From NCBI GenBank assembly GCA_000310025.1, contig FN649727.1:62528-126527 (forward strand): a DNA stretch of 64,000 bases, read 5' to 3'. The translations under genes were made by a program, and so were the position numbers. This stretch comes from Ectocarpus siliculosus. Lineage: Eukaryota > Sar > Phaeophyceae > Ectocarpales > Ectocarpaceae. The notes under the pieces were generated by a model. The model searched no databases and was not told the DNA's origin. It saw only the letters and a program-made list of their open reading frames with translations. Shown here piece after piece: positions 24,253 to 35,155 of the stretch (within the stretch, counting starts at the first letter, position 1; each line of letters begins with the position of its first letter).

Positions 24253-24467
24253 GACAAATACGAGAGGGCAACCCCCTGTGGCGGGGACAGCAACCCAGTA
24301 CCCAGCAGTGACAAAGGGTGCACCCTCGAGGGGGGGCGCGCCAAATGGGAACCAAAGGTGTTGCAAGAGTATGTTCGCATGTTTTCCTCTTGGCGGTTTC
24401 ATGTTTCGCCCGCCTCGTGGGCTCCTGGGAACGCTGGTGCCATGGCGCTGGAGCCTCGCACACAGGC
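24217..24467. promoter_or_regulatory. Probable bidirectional promoter, RlmN-like / LisH genes
   Basis: The two translation starts point away from each other and are about 215 bp apart (24252 and 24468), or 251 bp if the inner RlmN ATG is used. Both promoters and 5' untranslated regions must fit here or overlap the opposite gene. I see no TATA box. The sequence is moderately GC-rich and includes a GGGGGGCGCGCC stretch near 24331-24342. Confidence 0.5.
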
Positions 24468-27400
24468 ATGTGTTCCACGACAACCAGCACGTCAACCACG
24501 ACACTGGATGTTAGTAAGTTGGTTAAGTTTGTCGAGCTTCTGGTCTATGACTACCTGGAGGCCAAAGGATTCAAAGAAACGGGGGAGAAGTTTGCGGAGG
24601 AATGCTCGAATTGTGCTCGAGATCGAGAAAGCGACTCTCGTTCAAAAAAACGCCAGGGGGAAGATGTTGCTCGTACGGTCGCCGACCAGCCTAATACTGC
24701 GGGCGAAGCATCCAGCTGGTACTATCTTGCCGAAAAGTTGGCCCTTCCGGTGAGGATAAGAACACAGGCTGCCCCAGTGCATACTCGCGCTGCTCCATCG
24801 ACCATCCCATCCCATTTGTTCTCAATCGATTAGTACAAGTGTCCATTTGGTCTACATACATGCATGTGTGCATGCGTGCATGCGCGCTATCATACATCAG
24901 TCACAAACACCGGCGCTTTCCGTTTGGGTGGATGATGAGATGTACGCCAACCACATAATGGTTGTTAGGGCCTTTTGTGTGATCGTCATTTCTTAGACGC
25001 TCGTTTTCAGGTAGAACGCGCTCCGATCTTGAGGCTCGGCGGAATGAGTTTCATGCTACATAACACCTTACACAGGCCGATGGCGTGGCTGTTGGCTGTT
25101 GGTTTTCACGCAAAACGATTGAGTGATTCCTCATACGCCTAAACGAACCCTCGTTCATGCGTTCAAGACTCACACATGCCCAACTATTTGGTGAGTGAGG
25201 TGTTAGCCATTATTGCTCGTTCGTCGCCGACTGTGTTCCTGTTCTTCATTTCACAAAAATTATTCTCCGTCACGTACAGCAGTCGACCGCACGCCGCCTC
25301 GCTTTGAATATTGTTTTGTCACGAAAGAGAGGGTTTTACTGTTTACTTATTCTACGTTTTACCTTGCACTTCTACTGCAATAGTCTCGAGAAAACGTCCT
25401 TCTTGCGCTTTATCAACTGCTGTCGACACGCAGGAGCTTCTTCGACACAACACGATGGCCCCGGCTGGACAGCGCTTAACAGCCGTCATGGAGGTGCTCG
25501 TCCGAGAGCTAGCGCAGGAGAGAATCGTCAGATCACGCGCACCCTCCTCCGTATCCATAGCTAGCTTACGAGACTCGAAAGGGAGACGACGACAGGTTGG
25601 AAACCGGCATATGTCGACTTCCTTGGAGCTACCGCGCTCTTTAGGTGCCAATCTCTCAAAAAGTGTGGGAGACGTCGCCGCCACCGACACCGGCACGTTC
25701 AGCGACATTTCGGCTGGGTCGATCCCAAAGACGAGCGGCCACCAGTCAGCGCTCAAAGCCGAAGGGGGGTCCGGCTCAGATTCGCCCCCTGGGGGGCGCG
25801 GGGGCGGCTCCACGATGACCGAGGCCGCAGGAGATTCCAAAGAACGCTGCAAGATGAGGTGAGTCCTGCATCATATCCGTATTTTCAATCTTGCGGTGGT
25901 TCCGTCTGCTTCGAAAGTGTGTCGTGAGCGGACAGGCGAGGCGATGGTGCAGGAAGCTTGCGGCTGGTTTCCTGCATTCGCTCACCAGCATAACAGAAGA
26001 ATTGGGGCTTGTTGTGTAAGAACACTTGAGGATTTCACGAACCCCTGGCCCCATCGCAAGAGCTACAACTTCTTGTCTTCTTGTCTTGTTTGGGTATGCT
26101 TTGCTCAGCCCTTTACAGGGCAAAATGGGAGCATCCCGCAAGAACCTCGGAGCTAGGACCGAAGGGGGGCGGGAGGTACCGCGAAAGCACCACACGTCCA
26201 GCGCAAAGCGAGGTCACGGGCACTCATCGCCTCTCAAGGTTCAAAACATTTTTCACTTGGCCGTAGAATGTTGCGTTGCTGGTGCAAAGCCATGGTATAA
26301 AGCATTTGGTTTGTTTTCGTATTGGCCTTGAGAGCACAGTGGCGAGACCTCAGACTTGCCGGAGGAAGTGGCGATAGAATATCAGGAGCAATGTTCGAAG
26401 AATTTCAGCGACATGGTGCCTCTTGTAGTGCACCTACCGTAGTACTTTGGGCGTGGTTACAAAGCTGTGTTTTCACATCGATGCTTTGGACAATAACAAC
26501 GTGGCAACTCGCAGGGAAACAGAGCATCCAGTGCCGGAGGGGTGCTCAACAAGTTCCAATTCAGCAAGGACGCCATTCGAAGGTAGTTGTCCCCATTTTT
26601 CAAGCCAATACTATCATAACGCAATTTGTTGGGGGGGCCCTACCGACAACGGATCCGTTTTGCAAACACACAATTGGTTGTGGACGTGAAGCTGATTTTG
26701 GTTGTCAATACTCGCTGCACAACGTGTTGGTCATAGCCCCGTAATTTCGAATTTTCCCTTGCCAAATTATCCCTCCGTCACGTTCTTGTGAGAATGGCTG
26801 GACTTGACTCTGCATCATGAGAGAACACCTCGGGCTACTAAGCTGCTTTCTGATGGCGAAACATAGTTTGTAGTGTTAGGATTGTTTGTGGCCCTAACCC
26901 TTTCCGCAAAACAATTGGACCAGAGGGTCGCAGGGGTCTACGCAACCCGGTCTCGCTAAGCTTGCTCTTCGTTGCTCCTTTGATCTGCCGATGAACAACA
27001 GGCAGCAGATGAGCCACGAGAGTTGGATACCAGATGATCTCCGAATGAAGGTCAGTCGGCACATTCCAACCAGGTCGTGAATACACAGTGAGCGCAATCA
27101 ACAAGAACTATTTTTTCAATAGCGGCACCAATAAAAGGGAAACAAGTAAACTGATGCCTTGTTAGAGGGGAGGTTTCGGCTTCAGAAAAACGCGATTCCG
27201 TGCTCATCTGCCTGCACTTTCAACAAACACACCGTTGTTTAATCCAGGTACCGTTGGTAGCACTGTACGGTTGCTCGCGGGCTCGTGCTGTGGTTCATAC
27301 ACACAACTCTGAATGTAACGTGAGATTGGGTCAAGACATGGCATTCTATTTTTCTTGCTGGCCTGCAGATGGTGAGACGAGGTATGGCAGTGATAAAGGA

Positions 27401-29749
27401 AAACGTGTTCGAGAGCGTAGCGCACGGGAGCGTGGTGAGGAAGGAGAAGAAACGAAGCAGTCGCAGCGAGCTAGAGATCGTCAAGACTCAGGAAAAGTTC
27501 GGAACAAAGCACCAGCGGCCTTGCGCCTTGTGCGAGCAAAGCTTCAGCGAGGTCAACCTCGTCCTGGCCGTCCCATTCAAGGTGAAGGTCACAGCGGTAC
27601 AGCTGTCTTCCAGGAACACGAATGTCCCGCAAGGTTTAGGAAAGCATCAGTATTGCCTTTCAGCTGAAGTATACTCCTAACCGGCAAGCGCTCGCTTTTC
27701 GCCCCGATTGCTTTCACGCCAATCCAATACTGTGGCGGGCTTAGGCTATCGTGGACCTGCGTATCGCGTGGCAGAAGACCCTTCCGCAGGCAAAGGGAAG
27801 CACAACCAAGACGAATCGGACGATGCTCATGCCACCTCAATGCTACAACGAAGTCAAGGCGAGATGAACCAACCATAGCTGCTCGCTACCGAGAAGACCA
27901 CATAAGCATCCAGAGTAACCTGCCGTGGCATTAAGGAGTGATCCTTGAGTTCCCGTGAATCGCACGAAGTATGTGTGCTTGCGTCTCTCCGTCGAATAAA
28001 GCTCCTTGTTGTGGCCTATATCTTGTGCGTTTCGCTCAGGGGACCCCTTCAACGCTCAATTTTGTTCTTGAGCACAAGTTGCGCTGAACGCTCTTTGCCA
28101 ACACCATCGCGCATACATCTGGAACAATCCGTAACTTGTGACGGTCTCCTTCCAAGTATGTGCGTCACCCTCGTAAGGGCTGCCTTGTCTTTTCGAAAAC
28201 CGTGACACGGATAGGCGAAGACCAATCAATGTTGGAGACTAGCGGTAGTCAAGAGAGCCACAACGTAACACCTGTGCTACTGCTGTCCGTCGTGCACATC
28301 GTCTCGCGTCTAGGTCTGCGCATTCTGCAGCCAGTTGTTCCACGATCCTCTGGGCTACCGCCCAACTTGGGATATGGAAGTTTCAAGGTAAACGAACTTG
28401 ATCCCTACCTACCGGAAGAGAGGTTGCGCCTTAGGCACCGCCCAAAGAGAAGAGCGCAAGGTTTTAGATTTGGTTCGAGGACCTAAATACGTCTTCTCGA
28501 TCACTTGAATGAATCATTCGTTGTCTAGGAAATCTCGTTCGTTGTGTGGTGGGCTAACTACCAGTAGTTTTTGTTGCAGAATACCCGCCCGTACAATCGT
28601 TTCTCTACCGCAACCACGGCTGATCGTAGAACTCGACCTTGCTTCCGGTTGGACTCGGGTAGAACTCTTACCTCCGTACGTGTGGTTCGATTGTAGGCAG
28701 GAAAACCTCTTCTCGCACAAAATACCCCGCACCGAGAAGGATGTCTTCCAAGTTACCCCTGATCATAGCTCTTCAGTTTCTAGAGAGACAAGGGCGTGGG
28801 GTAAGCAGGAACTGCAAGCCGCGGTAAATGGGCGGTGTAATGATTATACGAAAACGAAGCATAGGACAATCAAACGTCCTTGTGTACCTTGGCGCTGTGC
28901 TGCATCTTTCCAGGATGCGCAAGAAGCGAGAACAGCTGGCGCGCGAAAAGGAGCGAGAGTACTGGGATCCGCTCAGAAAGGTATCAAAGGAGACGGGCAC
29001 AGTTCATCAGGCTTCGTTTACACGCTTTGTCTTTGTTTTTCTTATGTTTGCAGTTTGCACATTCGGGGACTTCCGGTTCTTGTCTTCGGGACTCTTGGCC
29101 GACAGAGGTGGGAGGTTGTCGGAAAGGGGAGTCAGCAGTGTTCTGAATCTCGATGGTGTTTTGTATTTTGACAGCATCGATGCCCTTGCTTCTGTGCACA
29201 ACTGTAGAGGACGTCATGTTGACTCTGCTCAGCTCACTACCAGAAGGGAAGGGGGGGGTGGGCGGGCAAAATCGTACTGGAGGGGGTGTGCAGGGGCCGG
29301 ATGCAAAATCATAGTCTTGCGCTTCGAGACGTCAAGATTATCAAGGTAGTAAGCTTCACTGGTTGCATCCAAGTATGTCGTGTCTGCCGTGAGGTACACT
29401 GTAAGCGACCTCAACATGATTCACGGCCTTTAAGGTGCCAGGGTGCAGAACGAGTGTGCACCACGATCATGAACGCAAGTATGCAGAGACACGTGGGGAG
29501 GAACAGCTTATTTGTACATGATGATCTGTCGGGAGCGTTTGCTCCCATTCACACGAAGCACGCACAACATGCAACCCCCCCCCCCCTCCTCTCATCATAG
29601 AAAGTAGCATGCAATCCTCCTCCTGTTTTTCTTGCCCGTTTCTCGTTATCCGGCAGGCGACACAGGCCAAGGACCAGGAGAATCATGTCACGCCGCCAGC
29701 AGAGGTCAACCAGACTACATCACCACCTTCCCTCCTCGCCGAAGCCTGA
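24468..29749 (+). CDS. LisH-motif protein with a CxxC segment, unrecognised family
   Basis: Phase-consistent exons: 24468-24749, 25434-25858, 26119-26175, 26340-26415, 26515-26582, 26924-27050, 27369-27581, 28331-28387, 28580-28675, 28914-28980, 29657-29749. One exon entering at phase 0 and leaving at phase 2 is needed between 27581 and 28331 and was not placed; a frame at about 27663-27726 is one candidate. About 520 residues are visible. The N-terminus carries a LisH dimerisation motif (about 17-46), including LLVYDYLEAKGFKETGEKF. A middle exon is Ser/Gly/Pro-rich. Exon 7 has a possible zinc-binding CALC (Cys397, Cys400), followed by SEVNLVLAVPFK. Later exons give QLFHDPLGYRPTWDME and a charged helix MRKKREQLAREKEREYWD. 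I do not recognise the full family. LisH proteins often act in microtubule, centrosome or ubiquitin-ligase assemblies; whether this one does is unknown. Confidence 0.65.
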
Positions 29750-32023
29750 GCGCATATTTCGTAGGTTCATTTCTCGCTTGTTTGTCCTTAACACTGAAGT
29801 GCGTTGTAGATGGGGTCCTGGACAGTGACAATAGTACCCTCGTAAGAAGTTGGTTGAATACAAAGAACATCGGAGAAATTCCGAAGGCAAACAGTCCCCG
29901 AGTTGTGTGAAACTGAAAGTTGATGCCCCACCCGCTGTGATAATTAATTTTTACGTGGACGGGCATAGGCTGTACCGTACGACAAAGGTCGAATTGCAAG
30001 AGTTTTACGAGCCTACGGAAAAGCTCACAAGCTTTGCAAGCGCCCCCGCCATTTTCTGCGTGTGTGTCCGTTGGTGGGTGGGTATGGGCGTTTCTACTAA
30101 GTGGTAGGCTCGTAGTTGCTTGCGCTGCGTCGAGCGTGCAAATCACCTCAGCAAACGGCGATGTAGTTCGAAAGTCTCTAGTGGGTTGCTTGAATGCTTG
30201 TCAGTTTGTGTCCTACCATGTCGCACCGCTGGGCAGTCTGGTGGTTTTGGCCGTGTCTGAGTTTTCGATGATGTATGCCCGAACTTTCAGGTGAACATTT
30301 AGACAAGCCTCCTCCTCGAGCACTCGGAGGGTGCCGAGGAATGTGTGCGAGAGACGTGTACGTTGTATGTTATTCCGCAAATCCAACAATCGAACCGCTG
30401 TAGCGCGAGCATAAACAATATCCACTGTCACGATTGTCCTCAGTCTGTCGCAATTAATCTTCTACCGGTACTCTTTGGCATGCCCCAAACAAGGAATGAG
30501 TCTGGATACATGTTACACTTGGGGGGCCGCGCCGCCCGGAGAGTCTTCGCGAACCAGAGATAAGAAAAAGGGGTACATGATAGGGAGACGAGGTGCACGG
30601 AGAGAGAAGGCAACAACAACGTGTTTCACGAAAGGCTGGCTGAGGATATATCGCCCAGGTGCCGGTATGCACCATGCGTTCGTGCACAAGAGCGTGTGTG
30701 CCTGTCGCGCTTCTCTCTCAGTCCTTCTTCTCGATCTCTCCTTCCTCCCCACCTCAACAAAAAAAGACACCGGATCGATAACAAGTTCTCTAGTAGGTGT
30801 GCAGCTCGTCTTACGACGATCCCGTCCTCAGAGTTAACGTTTCCATGTTCATACGCCCGTGGGTTCTGCCGGTTTACCATGCCGGCATACCATGTCCTTT
30901 CGGTGCCGTTCGTACGCCATGCATGTTACAAATCTCGATTCTCAGGTGAAAAATCGGTTGAAGAAAAGGGGAATCGCCCCCCGGTAGCTTCAAAACAGAT
31001 TCATCAACAGCACACTACGTTTGGAAAACCCATCCTTCTCCTCTTTCCGTGGCATTACATGCTTCAACGCAGCAACAACCAATCGCATCATGAAGAGGCT
31101 AGCGTGTAGCATACATCAGCGACAGACGTATAGCACCTGCAGCTGTCCGGCTACCAACGTGCAGGCAATCGCCTACTACTTGCTGCCCTGGGGAATATAT
31201 TCGCCTGATTCGCAAACGTTTACGCAGCCTAGGGTACACAAAAAGTAGCATCGGTACACGATTCTCTCAACGTTGTACCTCGTGGAAGAAGTTGGCACAA
31301 GGGAGGCATACATCCCCTAATGAGGCATACCACTTTCTCCTTTCAAAAGAAACGTTCAAACGAACTGTCAAGGGCCACAAGTATTGCTCGCCCATGACGG
31401 TGCAGGGTTCAACAACGGGAACGCGTCAGCCACACCTGAACCCGTCAGTCTTTAGGAAATGGGATGGAAGGAGTGATTTGGTTCGTTCCGTCCTTTCCCT
31501 TCATGCACACGCGCTATTGATACCGCTTGATATGCCGCATCGCAAGCCCTCTGCCCGCTGGCCCTAAACCTGTGATCATGTTGGTACCCGTCATGCTTGC
31601 GCACGGCGGCCACACGCCGCTACAATAGCAGCTTCGTCATTGGAACGGTCAAGACGTGCAAGACATAGCTCGCCGGAAACGCTGGTGTAGACACTGAAAC
31701 AACACGTAGATGGCGACCGACCGCCAGTACTAGCGGCGGCGAACGAGGGACATGAAGTGCCTCCCCGAACTACTTAGCCGAAACTTTCGTCACCAGCGCT
31801 TCCCTTGCAGGCATTACCACTGCCGCCACGAGCTCCGCCACGCGAGCCTTTCTGTCCTCGACATCCGCCGCCGCCGCCGCCGCCACCTCCCGCACCTATG
31901 TGCATCACACGCGAACATTTCTCGCTTTAACATCAAGTTGCGTGGAACCAATCGGTGACAGTAGTAGTACATAATAGCGGCGAAATCGAAGACAACGTTA
32001 CGTGATATACCGCCAAGACGTCG
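29750..32023. other. Convergent intergenic stretch
   Basis: This is the 3' space between the LisH gene and the METTL26-like gene. A C-run lies at 29577-29585 and a CGC-repeat tract at about 31866-31884. Several frames of 80-160 codons overlap on both strands with no domain. A plus-strand frame at 29850-30107 includes VIINFYVDGHRLYRT but has no exon support. Confidence 0.45.
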
Positions 32024-34660
32024 CTACGACGAATAAACTAAAATACATGTCATCCTCCCGAAGTACTTTCGTAAGCGTGCTATGTAGACCTTCCAGCGAG
32101 CTTTTCCAACCCCGTTACGGTCCGGCGGGCTGCGAGTAAAACTAGGACAACCGCCGCGGCTTTTTTTTACCTTCTTGAAGACGACAAAGAAGTTGTTCGC
32201 CGGCATGAGGGTCATGGCCGTCAGCTCCAGCCCTTGGTCGTGCGCCAGGCCGCACACCCACGCCGCATCCCGGATACCCCAGCTCCCGCCGCTGCGAGCC
32301 TTGAGAGACGTGTCAAAGTTCTTGTTGCTGTCGGGGATGAGTAGGCCGTTCAGCGCGAACGGACCGTAGATAAAGAGGTGCCCACCAACCTTGAGCCCCG
32401 CCGCCGCTCCTCCTAGCAGACCGCCCGTGCACTCCTATCGGGGCAATGAAAGGCCAGTGCAGGGGCGAGTATCTGATGACAGTTGCCATTCTTGTAGCCG
32501 TGGTATCGTGTGATCTGCAGTGTTGTCTGTGGTTGTCACTCTCGTTCATGACAATTTCGCAAAAAGGAAAGACTTGAATAGACCTGTCCATCTGCAAGAC
32601 GTCACCCCGACAATATACTTCGAAGTATGCATATTGTAAACAACACACACGCACACGTCTTTTTGTGTATGGGTGGTCGACCTTTGAATGCGTTCGTTCG
32701 TTTGCTGGCGTATGGTGAGTCGGCGGCAACAACGCCACCCAGACGCTATGAAGCTCGTTGTAGACTAATCCAAATGCATAGCAGCTAACGCCTTGGTTCC
32801 CTTTGTACAGATAACTCGTCCGCGGAACCGCGGCCTGCCTGGCCAATCACAGCCCTGACCCTACGCACCAAGTTCCAGAACAAACCTACCTGTGGGGAGA
32901 TATGAATCATGTTGCTGCACACGATAGCGTCCCACTGCCTTCTGCTGGCTCCTTCCGCAGTCTCGCCTCCAGCTGGGCGTGGCCAGGTGCTTGGGTCGGA
33001 GCACACGTCCAGTACTACCGGGGGGCGTATGTTGCTGTGTTTCCCCTCTTCGATGGTAGCCAAGATGTCTGGAATGCGCGTCTGATCGTACTATGATAGT
33101 AGTGATGTGAGACAAATACGTGCGCGAGGGGGAGCAGAGGGCGAAGAAGTTGAGGGAACGACTGATAGAGAGATGGAAAGATAGACAAAACAAAGCGACA
33201 CAACATAATTCAGGCGGACAGAAGCTATAGAATCAAACCATTGCTGACTAGTCCAATGATTTGATTTCGGCTTCTATAAAGCGCACGACACACTGCGGTA
33301 TTAAGTCTTGTTATATAATTCACACCAAAGACCTCTATGAACACTATCTCATTTTACCGATATACTTTCAAAGGCATTGAAATTATTGTGGTCACAAAGC
33401 TAACCCCAGAAGTAAGGCACAGAATAAACGCATGCAACGAAAATGAAGGACCTCGACTACCTTAAGACTACCTTAAGACTACCTTAAAGTGCGGACGAAC
33501 ACAAAGGCGTGCAACATATTTTCAGTAAGAAGTAAGGGCTTGCTCCACAACCACGAGGCTGGCTGTCAATACACCGAAAAGGGTGGCGTTGGGAAGACCT
33601 CATCGACGGAGAGCTTTCCTTGCAGTGACTGTAGGGTTTCTTGCCCTTTCAAGGCAAGTCTCTTGTGGAGAGCGACGATCCAGCCTTGCAATCGTTCCCT
33701 CCTTGTGTATTGTTTCCACGGAAAATGGACTAATATTTCAATATTGCCAAGTGTCCCACTTGTCGTTTTGGCAAGCATCTTGACACAAGAAATGAGTTGT
33801 GGCATCGCAGGTCCCTTTTCTCGGAGGGCCAGCGGACGAGGTGTTGGTGCGTAGCAACTGCTGTGCTCGGGGGGGGGGGGGGCGGGGTACTGTACATGTC
33901 GGTACTGTACATGTCGGTTGATCGATGTTGAAGCGGGGAAACTCTGGCAGCCGTGCGAGGGCAAGCCAAGGTATTTACTGTTCGCGCCACCCGCCCATCC
34001 ATTTGCTTGGCGAACATTATCTACAACACACATGCATGTGTGTATCTCGACGCATGATCCAACATTTTCTTCTGTAAACAGCAGACGAAGGAGCGGATAC
34101 ATGTGTCTACCGCAGATATTCTGGGATGTGCATTGTCCAACCTACAGATATTTACAACGACTATTGTTGCTGCTGAACATTGACTATGAACGGGAGTACT
34201 ACATTTCCATAACATACAGGAGCAGTAGTTCAAGAGCAACCGAAAGCCTGTACTACAGCACAGTCACAACAAAACAGCTCACAACCAACAAAGCTACCGA
34301 ACGTGTTGCGTGATGCACGATGCCGCGGTTTACCTCTGTTGGCTGATACGTCCAGAATGCCGGCAAGTGACCAGCAAAGGCTTCCACGTGACACCCGGTT
34401 CCAGACGCAACCTCCAGCAGGTGGGGAGCATCCTGTGTGCTTCCACCGAGCCACTTCCCAAGCTCCGCCGCAATAAAGCCCCTGTTGCGCAAAGCAGAAG
34501 GGTGGTGTCTGGAAGGTGCCTCGCCGTCAGTAGATGCCATGGCTGCTGCAGGAGAAGCACAAGTCGCTTTGGTTTTGTCAAACAGAGGCGGGCGCAAGAA
34601 ACCGCGAGCCCGCAAAAATATACACCCAGCAGTGATGACACCTCTGAAGGCGAGCCTCAT
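32024..34660 (-). CDS. METTL26: METTL26/UPF0585 (DUF938) methyltransferase-fold protein
   Basis: Exons on the minus strand: 34660-34334, 33081-32890, 32434 to 32171 or to the stop at 32024. Visible family signatures in order: RHHPSALRNRGFI (52-64); LLEVASGTGCHVEAFAGHLP (81-100), holding the SAM-type glycine motif; WTYQPTE spliced to TRIPDIL; WDAIVCSNMIHISPQ spliced to ECTGGLLGGAAAGL; GGHLFIYGPFALNG; SNKNFDTSLKAR; WGIRD; and MPANNFFVVFKK, the usual C-terminal end. The family fold binds S-adenosylmethionine, but its substrate is not established. After FKK, the sequence GTAAAA could be a donor to a tiny last exon not found; otherwise translation continues about 49 poorly conserved residues to 32024. 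The first 40 residues are outside the family core and may be an organelle presequence; Met41 is an alternative start. The gene is head-to-head with the lectin gene. Confidence 0.85.
33462..33487. repeat. Short tandem repeat GACTACCTTAA
   Basis: About two and a half copies of an 11-12 bp unit lie in the intron between METTL26-like exons 1 and 2. Confidence 0.8.
33883..33917. repeat. 16-bp tandem duplication GGTACTGTACATGTC
   Basis: Two adjacent copies of GGTACTGTACATGTC lie just after a long G-run at 33869-33884. The unit contains the palindrome GTACTGTAC/ACATGT. Confidence 0.85.
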
Positions 34661-35155
34661 TCGACGGTCACTACGTTAGAGGGCCCCCCTGTCGTGTGGA
34701 ACATGGAACGTGGAGAGTGTAAAGATGCGTATGATACAAGTGTACAACTTGCAGGTGTGGCATTTCGGTGGGGCATTGTGCCGCTAGCCCGAGCCTGTCG
34801 GCTTTGACCAATAGGATGCCACGATCATCCGCAGCGATGAAAGAAAAAAAAAAGCAAATCGTTTCTACGCCTCCTTCTCGCGATAAATTTCAAGGCAGGC
34901 GCCGCAGAAGGAAGGCGGAGAATGCTGCTCCTGTGTGGCCTTCCTTCCTCCTGTGTGACCGCGGCTGGTGCGTCCAGAATTGTATTGCACCGAAAGATGT
35001 AAGGGCACACAAAAAGAATCGGTACACGAAACCGCCGGGACTGTGAGGTTCGATATCCGCAATCGCGAACGCGTCGCGAGAGAGTCGCAAGTCGCAAGAG
35101 AACGGCCCTCCTCTGCATAGGCGTGCGGCCGCACTCTGCTCCTGCCTTGGTGCAC
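34661..35155. promoter_or_regulatory. Divergent promoter region, METTL26-like / lectin genes, with repeat
   Basis: About 495 bp separate two diverging start codons. The middle part, about 34885-35045, is related in inverted orientation to 63045-63215: both contain CAATTCTGGACGCACC or a close variant, a GACCACACAGGA-type segment and CTGCGG(C/T)G(C/T)(C/T)TGCCTTGA. A dispersed repeat has therefore landed in, or supplied part of, a shared promoter. I see no clear TATA box. Confidence 0.5.

Noticed and set aside
30000-31600. Several plus-strand frames of 80-160 codons after the LisH gene.
   Set aside because: No domain, no phase-compatible splice chain, and equal-length frames on the opposite strand.
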